Shown here: positions 17,615 through 25,173 of the stretch, piece after piece
Position numbering within the stretch: the stretch's first letter is position 1
Layout: each line of letters starts with the position of its first letter
Source: Herbaspirillum sp. ST 5-3
Lineage (GTDB): Bacteria; Pseudomonadota; Gammaproteobacteria; Burkholderiales; Burkholderiaceae_D
NCBI RefSeq assembly: GCF_004804275.1
Contig: NZ_STGI01000005.1
Coordinates: forward strand, 280,312-344,311
DNA: 64,000 nucleotides
Reading direction: 5' to 3'
The notes under the pieces: generated by a model
What the model saw: only the letters and a program-made list of their open reading frames with translations
Told to the model about the DNA's origin: nothing
Databases searched by the model: none
Position numbers and translations under genes: made by a program

Positions 17615-18418
17615 TCAGGCCGCTGCCGGGTGCGCCTGCCGGTGATACAGGAACTCCAGCACCGAAGTACGGTACTCGATGTAAAGCGGATCAAGCGCCA
17701 GCGCAACGCGGTCGCGCGGGCGAGGCAGGCGCACCTGGACGATGTCGCCGATGGTCGCCGCAGGACCGTTGGTCATCATGACGATGCGGTCCGACAGCAG
17801 CACCGCTTCATCCACGTCATGCGTGACCATCACCACGGTTGATCCGGTCTTGCCGACGATCTTCATCAATTCGTCCTGGAGATGCGCGCGGGTCAGCGCA
17901 TCGAGCGCGCCGAAGGGCTCGTCCATCAGCAAGACCTTCGGCTCCATCGACAGTGCACGCGCAATGCCGACGCGCTGCTTCATGCCGCCGGAGATTTCAT
18001 GCGGGCGCTTCTGCGCGGCATGACTCAGGTCGACCAGCGCAAGCGCGGCCATGGTGCGTTGCTTCAGCTCCGCCCTGTTTTCGGTTGTGCCGAAAACGCG
18101 TTCGACCGCCAGATAGACATTTTCATAGCAGCTCAGCCAGGGCAGCAGCGAATGATTCTGGAACACGACAGCCCGTTCCGGCGACGGCCCGGCGATTTCC
18201 CGATTGGCGCAGATCAGCGTACCGCCCGTCGCGTCCAGCAGTCCGGCGATCAGGTTCAGCAGCGTCGACTTGCCGCAACCGGAGTGACCGATCAGCGTGA
18301 CGAACTCGCCTTTTCTGACGCTCAGGTCGATGTCCTTCAAGGCCGGAAAGATCCCGTTCCTGGTGGAGAAGCTCATTTCCGCGTGTTGAATCTCGATGAA
18401 TTTGCCTGCCTTGTCCAT
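17615..18418 (-). CDS. nasD: Nitrate ABC transporter ATP-binding protein
   Basis: 267-aa ATPase of the nitrate/sulfonate/taurine (NrtD/SsuB/TauB) group. Walker A GHSGCGKST, signature SGGMKQR, Walker B VLLMDEP and the H-loop THD are all present. The ATG at 18418 follows AAGGAAAG. It is the last gene of nasF-nasE-nasD and its stop is 14 bp from the convergent phosphatase/kinase gene. The long open frame extending upstream into nasE is out-of-frame reading of that gene. Confidence 0.92.
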   Translation of the reverse strand: MDKAGKFIEIQHAEMSFSTRNGIFPALKDIDLSVRKGEFVTLIGHSGCGKSTLLNLIAGLLDATGGTLICANREIAGPSPERAVVFQNHSLLPWLSCYENVYLAVERVFGTTENRAELKQRTMAALALVDLSHAAQKRPHEISGGMKQRVGIARALSMEPKVLLMDEPFGALDALTRAHLQDELMKIVGKTGSTVVMVTHDVDEAVLLSDRIVMMTNGPAATIGDIVQVRLPRPRDRVALALDPLYIEYRTSVLEFLYHRQAHPAAA

Positions 18419-18435
18419 GATGCTTTCCTTTCCGA

Positions 18436-19338
18436 TCAACTGCGCACCTCTTCGTAGGTAAATGCCCTGGCAAGCGCGACCAGCGCCTGCTCCAGCAACA
18501 AGCCAACGACACCGATCACGACGATGGCGATGATGATGTGCGGCACGTTCAGGTTGTTCCATTCGTCCCAGACCCAGAAGCCGATGCCCACGCCGCCGGT
18601 CAGCATTTCCGCGGCGACGATGACCAGCCAGGCAGTGCCGATCGCCAGGCGCACGCCGGTCAGCATGTACGGCAGCACCGAAGGGAACAGGATCTTGGTG
18701 ACGATCTTCCACTCGGACAGGTTGAGCACCTTCGCCACGTTCATGTAGTCCTGCGGCACGCGCTGCACGCCGATGGCGGTGTTGATGATCATCGGCCAGA
18801 TCGAGCAGATGAAGATGCCCCAGATCGCAGCCGGGTTGGCGGCCTGGAACACCAGCAGGCCTATCGGCAGCCATGCCAGCGGCGACACTGGCTTCAACAG
18901 GCTCACGATCGGACTGAACATGCCGGACAGGAAGCGAAAGCGCCCGATCAGAAAGCCGAGCGGGATGCCGACCGCGGCCGCCATGCCGAAGCCGGTCGCG
19001 ACGCGCTTGAGCGAGGCCAGCAGGTTCCAGCCTATGCCCTGGTCGTTGGGTCCTCGCTGATAAAAGGGATCGGAGAAGACGACGATGGCTTCCCGCAGGG
19101 TGAGCAGCGGCGAGGGAAAGCCCTTGCTGCTCGCGGCCACGATTTCCCATGCCAGCACAAGGAGCGCCATGCCGAGAACGGGCGGCAATACGGCCAGGAA
19201 GAAGGGTTTCAGTGAAACCTGTTTCCTGGCAAGGGCTACCGTGCGCTTCCTGCTTCTTGTTGGGGCTTCCCTGGTGCCGGCTCTCTTCGATGCGGATCCT
19301 GCAAGCGGCTCAAATTCCTTTTCCAATACTGCGCTCAT
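18436..19338 (-). CDS. nasE: Nitrate ABC transporter permease
   Basis: 300-aa inner-membrane permease of the NrtB/SsuC/TauC family with six predicted helices after a charged N-terminal stretch of about 45 residues. The EAA-type loop region is around residues 200-220. It lies 9 bp after nasF and 17 bp before nasD in a tight operon. Confidence 0.91.
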   Translation of the reverse strand: MSAVLEKEFEPLAGSASKRAGTREAPTRSRKRTVALARKQVSLKPFFLAVLPPVLGMALLVLAWEIVAASSKGFPSPLLTLREAIVVFSDPFYQRGPNDQGIGWNLLASLKRVATGFGMAAAVGIPLGFLIGRFRFLSGMFSPIVSLLKPVSPLAWLPIGLLVFQAANPAAIWGIFICSIWPMIINTAIGVQRVPQDYMNVAKVLNLSEWKIVTKILFPSVLPYMLTGVRLAIGTAWLVIVAAEMLTGGVGIGFWVWDEWNNLNVPHIIIAIVVIGVVGLLLEQALVALARAFTYEEVRS

Positions 19339-19347
19339 GATGCGTCC

Positions 19348-20598
19348 TTACGCTTTGATCTTGAATGAACCGGCATACAGCTTCGGATTCCTGCCGTCCC
19401 ACACCGCGCCGTCGATGAGTTTCGACGAACGCATGACGTCCTTCGGCACGCTGACCTTCGCCATGCCCGCAGCGTCCTTGTACAGATCGATGCGATTGAT
19501 CTGTCGCGCCACGGCGAGGTAATCGATGTCTTCCTTCAGCAAACCCCAGCGCCGATGCTGTGTCAGGAACCACATGCCGTCGGACAGATAGGGAAAGTTC
19601 ACATAACCGTCGTTGTAGAACTTCATGTGGTTCGGATCGTCCCAGGTCTTGCCGAGGCCGTTCTGGTAGCGGCCGAGGATGCGCTGGTTGATCGCATCGA
19701 CGCCGGTATTGACATAGGACTTGCCGGCGACCGTCTCCGCCATCTTCATCTTGTTCTGCAAGCCGGCATCGATCCACCTGCCGGCTTCCAGAACCGCCGC
19801 GGTCATGGCGCGCGCGGTGTTCGGATATTTCGCCACCCACTCGGCGGTGGTGCCGAGAATCTTTTCCGGATGATCCTTCCAGATATCCTGCGTGGTGACG
19901 GCCGTCATGCCGATGCCATCCATGATTGCGCGATGGCCCCAGGGCTCGCCGACGCAGAAGCCGTCCATGTTGCCGACGCGCATATTGGCCACCATTTGCG
20001 GCGGCGGCACGGTGACGATCTTCGCATCCTTCATGGGATCGATGCCGTTGGCGGCCAGCCAGTAATACAGCCACATCGCATGCGTGCCGGTGGGGAAGGT
20101 CTGCGCAAAGCTGTATTCGCGCTTGTCGGACTTCATCAGCTTCGCCAGCGATGCGCCGTCGACCGCGCCCTTGTCGGCCAGCTTCTTCGACAGCGTGATC
20201 GCCTGTCCGTTATGGTTGAGCGTCATCAGCATGGCCATGTCTTTTTTCGGACCGCTGATGCCGAGATGGACACCGTACACCAGGCCATACAGCACATGTG
20301 CCGCATCGAGTTCGCCGTTGACCAGCTTGTCGCGCACGCCGGCCCAGGACGCTTCCTTGCTCGGCACGATCTTGATGCCGTATTTCTTGTCGAAGCCGAG
20401 CACGGAGGCCATCACCACCGAAGCGCAGTCGGTCAGCGGAATGAAGCCGACCTTCACCTCCTCCTTTTCCGGCTTGTCCGAGCCGGCCGCCCACACACCT
20501 TGCGTGGCCAATCCGCCGAGAGTACCGGCAGCCGCGGCGGCGCCCGCCTTGATGATGCGGCGGCGGGTCAAGTTCGTTGTCGTGTCTTTTGCTGTCAT
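19348..20598 (-). CDS. nasF: Nitrate ABC transporter substrate-binding protein (NrtA/NasF family)
   Basis: 416-aa periplasmic binding protein of the NrtA/CmpA family. It begins with a Tat-type signal (TRRRIIKAG followed by an alanine-rich core), so it is exported folded. The ATG at 20598 has a GGGGA ribosome-binding site and follows the leader terminator; the longer frame to 20706 would run through that terminator. It is first in nasFED. A cytosolic NasS sensor would look similar but would lack the Tat signal. Confidence 0.91.
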   Translation of the reverse strand: MTAKDTTTNLTRRRIIKAGAAAAAGTLGGLATQGVWAAGSDKPEKEEVKVGFIPLTDCASVVMASVLGFDKKYGIKIVPSKEASWAGVRDKLVNGELDAAHVLYGLVYGVHLGISGPKKDMAMLMTLNHNGQAITLSKKLADKGAVDGASLAKLMKSDKREYSFAQTFPTGTHAMWLYYWLAANGIDPMKDAKIVTVPPPQMVANMRVGNMDGFCVGEPWGHRAIMDGIGMTAVTTQDIWKDHPEKILGTTAEWVAKYPNTARAMTAAVLEAGRWIDAGLQNKMKMAETVAGKSYVNTGVDAINQRILGRYQNGLGKTWDDPNHMKFYNDGYVNFPYLSDGMWFLTQHRRWGLLKEDIDYLAVARQINRIDLYKDAAGMAKVSVPKDVMRSSKLIDGAVWDGRNPKLYAGSFKIKA

Positions 20599-20628
20599 GA
20601 GGTCCCCATGCTGAATATCGAAAAGGCC

Positions 20629-20684
20629 AAAAAGAAAGGCGTCCGAACCGCCCCGAGTTTCACTCAGGGGATTCGGACGCCTTT
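20629..20684 (-). terminator. Intrinsic terminator in the nasF leader, NasT-controlled
   Basis: On the minus strand a 13-bp perfect stem (20672-20684 with 20635-20647) closes over a loop and is followed by C then TTTTT (20629-20633). It lies upstream of nasF inside its own leader, so it would stop transcription before the operon unless it is prevented from folding. Its 5' arm overlaps hairpin P2. Confidence 0.8.
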
Positions 20685-20713
20685 GTCCTGTTGTCCCGAC
20701 CTGCACTGGTCAG
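20675..20713 (-). promoter_or_regulatory. ANTAR tandem-hairpin target (P1 and P2) in the nasF leader
   Basis: Two hexaloop hairpins can be drawn on the minus-strand RNA. P1 (20713-20696) is CUGACC-AGUGCA-GGUCGG, six pairs including one G-U. P2 (20688-20675) is GGAC-AAAGGC-GUCC, four pairs. A 7-nt linker separates them. Both loops have A at position 1 and G at position 4, the reported recognition rule for ANTAR proteins. The loop and 3' arm of P2 are the 5' arm of the terminator stem, so P2 and terminator exclude each other. Confidence 0.75.
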
Positions 20714-20760
20714 AACGGCATTGCTGATCCTTGCGCCTTCATTGGCACTTGCCTGCTATT

Positions 20761-20776
20761 TGCAATTGGCATGCCA
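20761..20776 (-). promoter_or_regulatory. Sigma-54 promoter of nasF-nasE-nasD
   Basis: On the minus strand TGGCAT-GCCAA-TTGCA has the GG-N10-GC spacing with one mismatch from consensus (T for C). The predicted start near 20750 gives a leader of about 152 nt that includes P1, P2 and the terminator. Confidence 0.65.
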
Positions 20777-20819
20777 GCACGCTTTGCTTGCATTTGACCC
20801 GAAAATGAACCGGAAACGC

Positions 20820-20834
20820 GCACTGAATTTGTGC
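20820..20834. promoter_or_regulatory. NtrC-like dyad upstream of nasF
   Basis: GCACTGAATTTGTGC is a dyad (GCAC/GTGC half-sites with the NtrC spacing), centred about 77 bp upstream of the predicted nasF start and just after the nasT stop codon. It fits an NtrC enhancer with one imperfect inner base per half. Confidence 0.4.
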
Positions 20835-20856
20835 GGCTCCTCAAAAAAGGGCGCAC

Positions 20857-21480
20857 TCACAGCAACAGATCGGCCACATCGATCATGCGCTGCGCCACTT
20901 CGGACAGCTTCAGGTTCTTGTCCATCGCGAGACGACGCAGCTTGCGATAGGCCTCGTCCTCGGAATAGTGATGGCGCTCCATCAGCAGGCCCTTCGCACG
21001 CTCGATGACCTTGCGTTCGGCCAGCCGGAGTTTCGTCTCGGACAGTTCATGACGCAGCTTCTGATCCACCTCGAAGCGCGCCAGCGCGACATCAAGCACC
21101 GCCTTCACGCGCTCGGCCGACAGGCCGGCGACAACATAGGCAGACACGCCTGCCTCGATCGCCGCATGCATCGAGTCCTTGTCCTTGTTCTCCGTAAAAC
21201 ACACGATCGGTCGCCGCTGGTTGGCGGTGGCGGCGACCACCTTCCTCAATGCGGCATCGGACTGTTCGTCCACGATGATCAGGTCCGGCTGCAATTGCGC
21301 AATCTGCTTTGCCAGATCCGCGTCCGGCGGCAACGCGGCCAGGATGTTGTAGCCGCCCTGCAGCAGGCCGATGCGCAGTGCGCGCGCCCGTTCCGCCTGC
21401 ACCTGCGCCGCGCGATCGGCGCCCTCCGGCGCGACCAGGGAATTGATGACAACGATCTTGAGTTGTTTGGAATCGGTCAT
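20857..21480 (-). CDS. nasT: Nitrate-responsive transcription antiterminator NasT (ANTAR domain)
   Basis: 207-aa regulator with an atypical receiver-like domain (LIIVDEQS around the phospho-acceptor position) and a C-terminal ANTAR RNA-binding domain from about 145 (LAERKVIERAKGLLMERHHYS). In known systems NasT binds two-hairpin leaders and prevents termination, while NasS holds it inactive without nitrate. Here nasT is directly upstream of, and co-oriented with, the nasFED leader that carries such a target. No separate nasS gene is in the window. The start follows a short AT-rich region shared with divergent tsaD. Confidence 0.9.
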   Translation of the reverse strand: MTDSKQLKIVVINSLVAPEGADRAAQVQAERARALRIGLLQGGYNILAALPPDADLAKQIAQLQPDLIIVDEQSDAALRKVVAATANQRRPIVCFTENKDKDSMHAAIEAGVSAYVVAGLSAERVKAVLDVALARFEVDQKLRHELSETKLRLAERKVIERAKGLLMERHHYSEDEAYRKLRRLAMDKNLKLSEVAQRMIDVADLLL

Positions 21481-21551
21481 GATGATATAAGCGCTGATAT
21501 AGGCGAATTGCGCTTTCCTTTAAAATGGAGCTTTGCAAAAAGCTTGCCATC

Positions 21552-22580
21552 ATGATTGTTCTCGGCGTCGAATCCTCCTGCGATGAAACCGGCCTGGCCT
21601 TGTATGACACACAACACGGCCTGCTGGCGCATGCGCTCCACTCCCAGGTCGCGATGCACGAGGAATACGGCGGCGTGGTGCCGGAGCTCGCCTCGCGCGA
21701 CCATATCCGGCGCGCGATTCCCTTGCTGGAACAGGTGTTGCACCAGGCCGGCGTGCCGCGTTCGGCCGTCGACGCCATCGCCTACACGCAGGGGCCGGGG
21801 CTGGCCGGTGCACTGCTGGTCGGCGCATCGATTGCCTGCGGGCTCGGACTGTCGCTCGACAAGCCGGTGCTGGGCGTGCATCACCTTGAAGGACATCTGT
21901 TGTCGCCGTTGCTGTCGCGCGACCCGCCGGTTTTTCCGTTTGTCGCCCTGCTCATCTCCGGCGGCCACACGCAACTGATGCGCGTGGACGGCGTCGGCCA
22001 GTACACCTTGCTGGGCGAAACGATGGACGACGCGGCGGGTGAAGCATTCGACAAGTCGGCCAAGCTGCTCGGCCTCGGCTATCCGGGCGGCCCGGCGATT
22101 TCCCGCCTGGCGGACTTCGGCGATCCCGGCGTCTATGAATTGCCGCGTCCGATGCTGCATTCCAAGGACCTGAACTTCAGCTTTTCCGGTTTGAAGACGG
22201 CGGTACTGACGCTGGTGAAGAATCGCATTGCCAACATTTGCGAACAGGACAAGGCGAACGTCGCGCGTGCCTTCGTCGATGCAATTGTCGATGTGCTGGT
22301 GGCGAAATGCCTCACCGCGCTCAAGCAGACCGGCATGAAGCGACTGGTGATCGCGGGCGGCGTCGGCGCCAACCGGCAGTTGCGCGACGCGCTCAACGCG
22401 GCGGCGCAGAAGCGACGCTTTCGCGTGTACTACCCGGAACTGGAATTCTGCACCGACAACGGCGCAATGATCGCGTTCGCCGGTGCAATGCGCCTGCAAA
22501 TCAATCCCGATGCAGCAAAGCGCGACTACGCGTTCAATGTGCGGCCGCGCTGGCCGCTGGATGAAATCAAGACGATCTGA
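21552..22580 (+). CDS. tsaD: tRNA N6-adenosine threonylcarbamoyltransferase TsaD
   Basis: 342-aa essential enzyme that transfers threonylcarbamoyl to A37 of ANN-decoding tRNAs. The N-terminus [14 protein letters not shown] is the family hallmark; metal-binding HLEGHLLSP and the GGHTQL and [10 protein letters not shown] motifs are intact. The start at 21552 puts the motif at the N-terminus; an extra 9 residues are possible. Its partner TsaE is encoded at 52.6 kb. Confidence 0.97.
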   Translation: MIVLGVESSCDETGLALYDTQHGLLAHALHSQVAMHEEYGGVVPELASRDHIRRAIPLLEQVLHQAGVPRSAVDAIAYTQGPGLAGALLVGASIACGLGLSLDKPVLGVHHLEGHLLSPLLSRDPPVFPFVALLISGGHTQLMRVDGVGQYTLLGETMDDAAGEAFDKSAKLLGLGYPGGPAISRLADFGDPGVYELPRPMLHSKDLNFSFSGLKTAVLTLVKNRIANICEQDKANVARAFVDAIVDVLVAKCLTALKQTGMKRLVIAGGVGANRQLRDALNAAAQKRRFRVYYPELEFCTDNGAMIAFAGAMRLQINPDAAKRDYAFNVRPRWPLDEIKTI

Positions 22581-22640
22581 CGCAAACGCGTTGAGCGCGG
22601 CGCGGGAACCTTGGAGCGGGTTGCCGTACTAAAGAAGCGA

Positions 22641-22680
22641 GCGGGAGCTTGAATGAAAGCAATTTCATCAACAAGCCCGC
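22641..22680 (+). other. Imperfect hairpin between tsaD and the unknown outer-membrane gene
   Basis: GCGGGAGCTT and its partner AAGCCCGC flank an inner ATGAAA/TTTCAT pair, giving an interrupted stem. It is followed by a CT-rich stretch rather than T-runs. It could be a weak tsaD terminator or part of the leader of the following gene. Confidence 0.3.
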
Positions 22681-22705
22681 GCCCTCTCCTTGAGCGTCCA
22701 ACAAC

Positions 22706-23791
22706 ATGCATTGCAAACCTCCGCTCATCAGATTGCTTTTCACCCGATCGCTCCTGGCGCTGGCCGTCGCGTGCGGGCTGTCGCCTGTCCTGTGCCACGC
22801 CGGCGACCTCGATCATGACGAAGATGACATCGCGCAGAGTCTGCCGGAACTGCCTGGCGGCGATCATGCGGCGCCCGGCTATTTCGATCTGGCCAGGGAA
22901 AGCGCCGCTGTCGGATATGAAACGCGCTTCGAAACACTGAACGCGACGCTCGACCAGTACTTCGGCCTTGCGCCTTCCGTCACGCTCGATTACGGCCTGC
23001 AGCTCGCCGACAAGGTCGGCGCGGGCGGTATCTATCGACGCGACAGCACGCAATCGGAGCTGGTACTCAACGGAATCTATGCGCCCAAGCGCAATCTCCG
23101 CTTCCGGCTCACCGGCGCGCAATTGCGCAGCGTCGGCCAATCCTTCGACGGCGAATCGGAAACGGTCTTTCAAACCAGTTACCTGGTCGGCGCAAAAAAA
23201 TACTGGAACAGCTACCGCTATCTTTCCGACATCGGCATCGCGACCTATGTCGTCAGGGCGAATGCCGCGCCAGAGCCGATAACGACCGATGCGGAGTCGA
23301 TCGATGGCAGCGACATGCCGGCCGGCCCTCTCCCGCTCGGCGATCTGCGTGGCTACCGGCTGGATCTCGGCATGCAGCCCGGCCCACAGTCACGCATCGA
23401 ATGGCGTCGCGAAATCGGACGCCTGACTTACTTTTCCGACGGCGACCGGATCGATGCATCGATCGTCTCCAATCGTGTCCGGTATTCGCATCACCTCGGC
23501 GATTGCACGAAACTGCAAGGCGCGTACAACACGAATTCCGCTGCGGATCACATGGATCTGAAGCTCGCCAGGAATAGCTGGTCGCTGGGCGTTTCGCAGG
23601 AGATGGAAGGCGCGCGCGCTACCGCGATCAGCTTCAGCTATGCGATACCGCTCGGCACCTCCGCACATCATCAGGACAATTGCAACGATGCCGTCGAGGG
23701 CCCGCCACGCTTCGCTCCCCTGCTGGATGCTGCGATACAGCGGCCGCCGCAATTGCCGGAAGAACCCTTGACGACCATCGTCGCGCCTTGA
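22706..23791 (+). CDS. Unknown exported protein, probably an outer-membrane beta-barrel
   Basis: 361 aa, not recognised. It has a clear Sec signal (positively charged start, hydrophobic core, cleavage near CHAGD at about 33). The mature part has many alternating hydrophobic/polar stretches rich in Tyr, Arg and Gly (for example LDYGLQLADKVGAGGIYRR) as in beta-barrels, and ends with a proline-rich tail after an aromatic-alternating segment. It stands alone between tsaD and a convergent MarR gene. I cannot give a function. Confidence 0.6.
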   Translation: MHCKPPLIRLLFTRSLLALAVACGLSPVLCHAGDLDHDEDDIAQSLPELPGGDHAAPGYFDLARESAAVGYETRFETLNATLDQYFGLAPSVTLDYGLQLADKVGAGGIYRRDSTQSELVLNGIYAPKRNLRFRLTGAQLRSVGQSFDGESETVFQTSYLVGAKKYWNSYRYLSDIGIATYVVRANAAPEPITTDAESIDGSDMPAGPLPLGDLRGYRLDLGMQPGPQSRIEWRREIGRLTYFSDGDRIDASIVSNRVRYSHHLGDCTKLQGAYNTNSAADHMDLKLARNSWSLGVSQEMEGARATAISFSYAIPLGTSAHHQDNCNDAVEGPPRFAPLLDAAIQRPPQLPEEPLTTIVAP

Positions 23792-23801
23792 TGCTGGGAA
23801 T

Positions 23802-24338
23802 TTAGTCGACGTCCGGCTGCGACAACATGAACGACAGTGGTTGCATGCCGGAGGCATCGTCGCCTTGCTCGATCACATCGAGCAAGGCCTGCAAACCCTT
23901 GTCCAGTTCCGACAACCCGCCCTGGTCGAGTTTGCCCAAGGCTTCGGCCAGCAGGCCGCGCGCCGGCTTCGGCGCTTTTGTGAGCAAGTCGCCGCCCTTC
24001 TTCGACAGCATCAGCTTGACCACCCGTTGATCCTGCGGGTCGCGCGTCTTTTGCACGTATCCGTTCTTCACGAGGACATCCAGCAGATTGCTGGCAGTGG
24101 TCTGGTGGATCGCGAGCTTGCCTGCAATTTCACCAACGCGCAGCCCCGGAGAATCATGCAATTCCTGCAACATCCAAAGCTGCGCGCCGCTGATACCGCA
24201 TTGTTTTTCTATCCATGCCGAATGCCTCTGTGCGGCACGAATGACAATGCGCAGCTTTTTCAATACTTGCATATGCGTCATCTCCGCATTTTCGGATGTT
24301 GTGGCGCAAGTTTTACTCTTTGTATTTCTTGTTGCCAT
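23802..24338 (-). CDS. MarR-family transcriptional regulator
   Basis: 178-aa (or shorter) regulator with a central winged-helix domain: LRVGEIAGKLAIHQTTASNLLDVL is the recognition helix region (residues about 71-94) and QRVVKLMLSKKG the wing. The start at 24338 has GGAG 8 bp upstream; alternatives at 24281 and 24272 would give a more usual MarR N-terminus. A perfect 11-bp inverted repeat lies 18 bp upstream. The target is probably itself and perhaps the divergent Pal-like gene. The ligand is unknown. Confidence 0.85.
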   Translation of the reverse strand: MATRNTKSKTCATTSENAEMTHMQVLKKLRIVIRAAQRHSAWIEKQCGISGAQLWMLQELHDSPGLRVGEIAGKLAIHQTTASNLLDVLVKNGYVQKTRDPQDQRVVKLMLSKKGGDLLTKAPKPARGLLAEALGKLDQGGLSELDKGLQALLDVIEQGDDASGMQPLSFMLSQPDVD

Positions 24339-24355
24339 TCGGACTGCTCCAGATG

Positions 24356-24389
24356 TATATTTCCCCGGGTATATATTTGGGGAAATATA
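24356..24389. promoter_or_regulatory. Candidate MarR operator (11-bp inverted repeat)
   Basis: TATATTTCCCC at 24356-24366 and GGGGAAATATA at 24379-24389 are exact inverted copies separated by 12 bp that are AT-rich. It lies directly upstream of the MarR gene in the divergent region with the Pal-like gene, in a place that would block the MarR promoter. Confidence 0.55.
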
Positions 24390-24568
24390 TTAACTGGATC
24401 GATTGTAATGTTTTTATGGAATGTCGACTTGGCGGCCAGACAGCTGGTTCCTGACGACGGCACCTCCACCCTCAAGGCAAGTGCTCCCATTTCATTTCTT
24501 TCGCTTGCCGCAACGCGGCAGGCTCGATTCATTCTCAACCATTTCAACAATCCGATAAGGGGAATTGC

Positions 24569-25087
24569 ATGCATCACATCAAATTGAAAGCATTGATCGC
24601 ATTTGGCACTATCGCACTGGCAGCCTGCTCGTCGACTCCGGTCAACACGCCTGCCGACAGCAGCGCAGCAAAGCCGGCAGCCGCCGCACAAGCCGACACG
24701 CGCCAGGTGGCGACCGTTGATGCTACCAAGGATCCTTTGAACGACCCGAACGGCCCCTTGGCAAAGCGCAGCGTGTATTTCGACTATGACAGCTACCTGC
24801 TGAAAGACAACGCCAAGCCGGTCGTCGAAACGCACGCGAAGTATTTGAGCTCGAACAAGGCACGCAAGGTTGTCATCCAGGGCAATACCGATGAACGCGG
24901 TGGCGCCGAGTACAATCTGGCCCTGGGCCAGAAGCGTGCGGAAGCCGTTCGCAAGTCCCTCGGCGTGCTGGGCGTGCCGGATTCGCAGATGGAAGCCGTT
25001 TCCTTCGGCAAGGAAAAGCCCAAGGCAGCTGGCCACGATGAAGCTTCGTGGGCCGAGAACCGCCGCGCAGACATCGTCTACCGTTAA
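24569..25087 (+). CDS. pal: Pal-like peptidoglycan-associated lipoprotein (OmpA C-terminal domain)
   Basis: 172-aa lipoprotein. The lipobox LAACS gives cleavage before Cys20. An alanine/proline-rich linker leads to an OmpA-like peptidoglycan-binding domain from about 65 with the motif NTDERGGAEYNLALGQKRA. This matches Pal of the Tol-Pal system in length and motif. No tolB or tolQRA genes are adjacent, so it could be a stand-alone OmpA-family lipoprotein. Confidence 0.83.
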   Translation: MHHIKLKALIAFGTIALAACSSTPVNTPADSSAAKPAAAAQADTRQVATVDATKDPLNDPNGPLAKRSVYFDYDSYLLKDNAKPVVETHAKYLSSNKARKVVIQGNTDERGGAEYNLALGQKRAEAVRKSLGVLGVPDSQMEAVSFGKEKPKAAGHDEASWAENRRADIVYR

Positions 25088-25173
25088 TCGCGGCATCGTC
25101 GACGCCGGCCGGCGTCGGCAAGTGTCGTGACCGTCCGGATTGCTGCACGCATTACATCGTCAATGAGGTAAGC

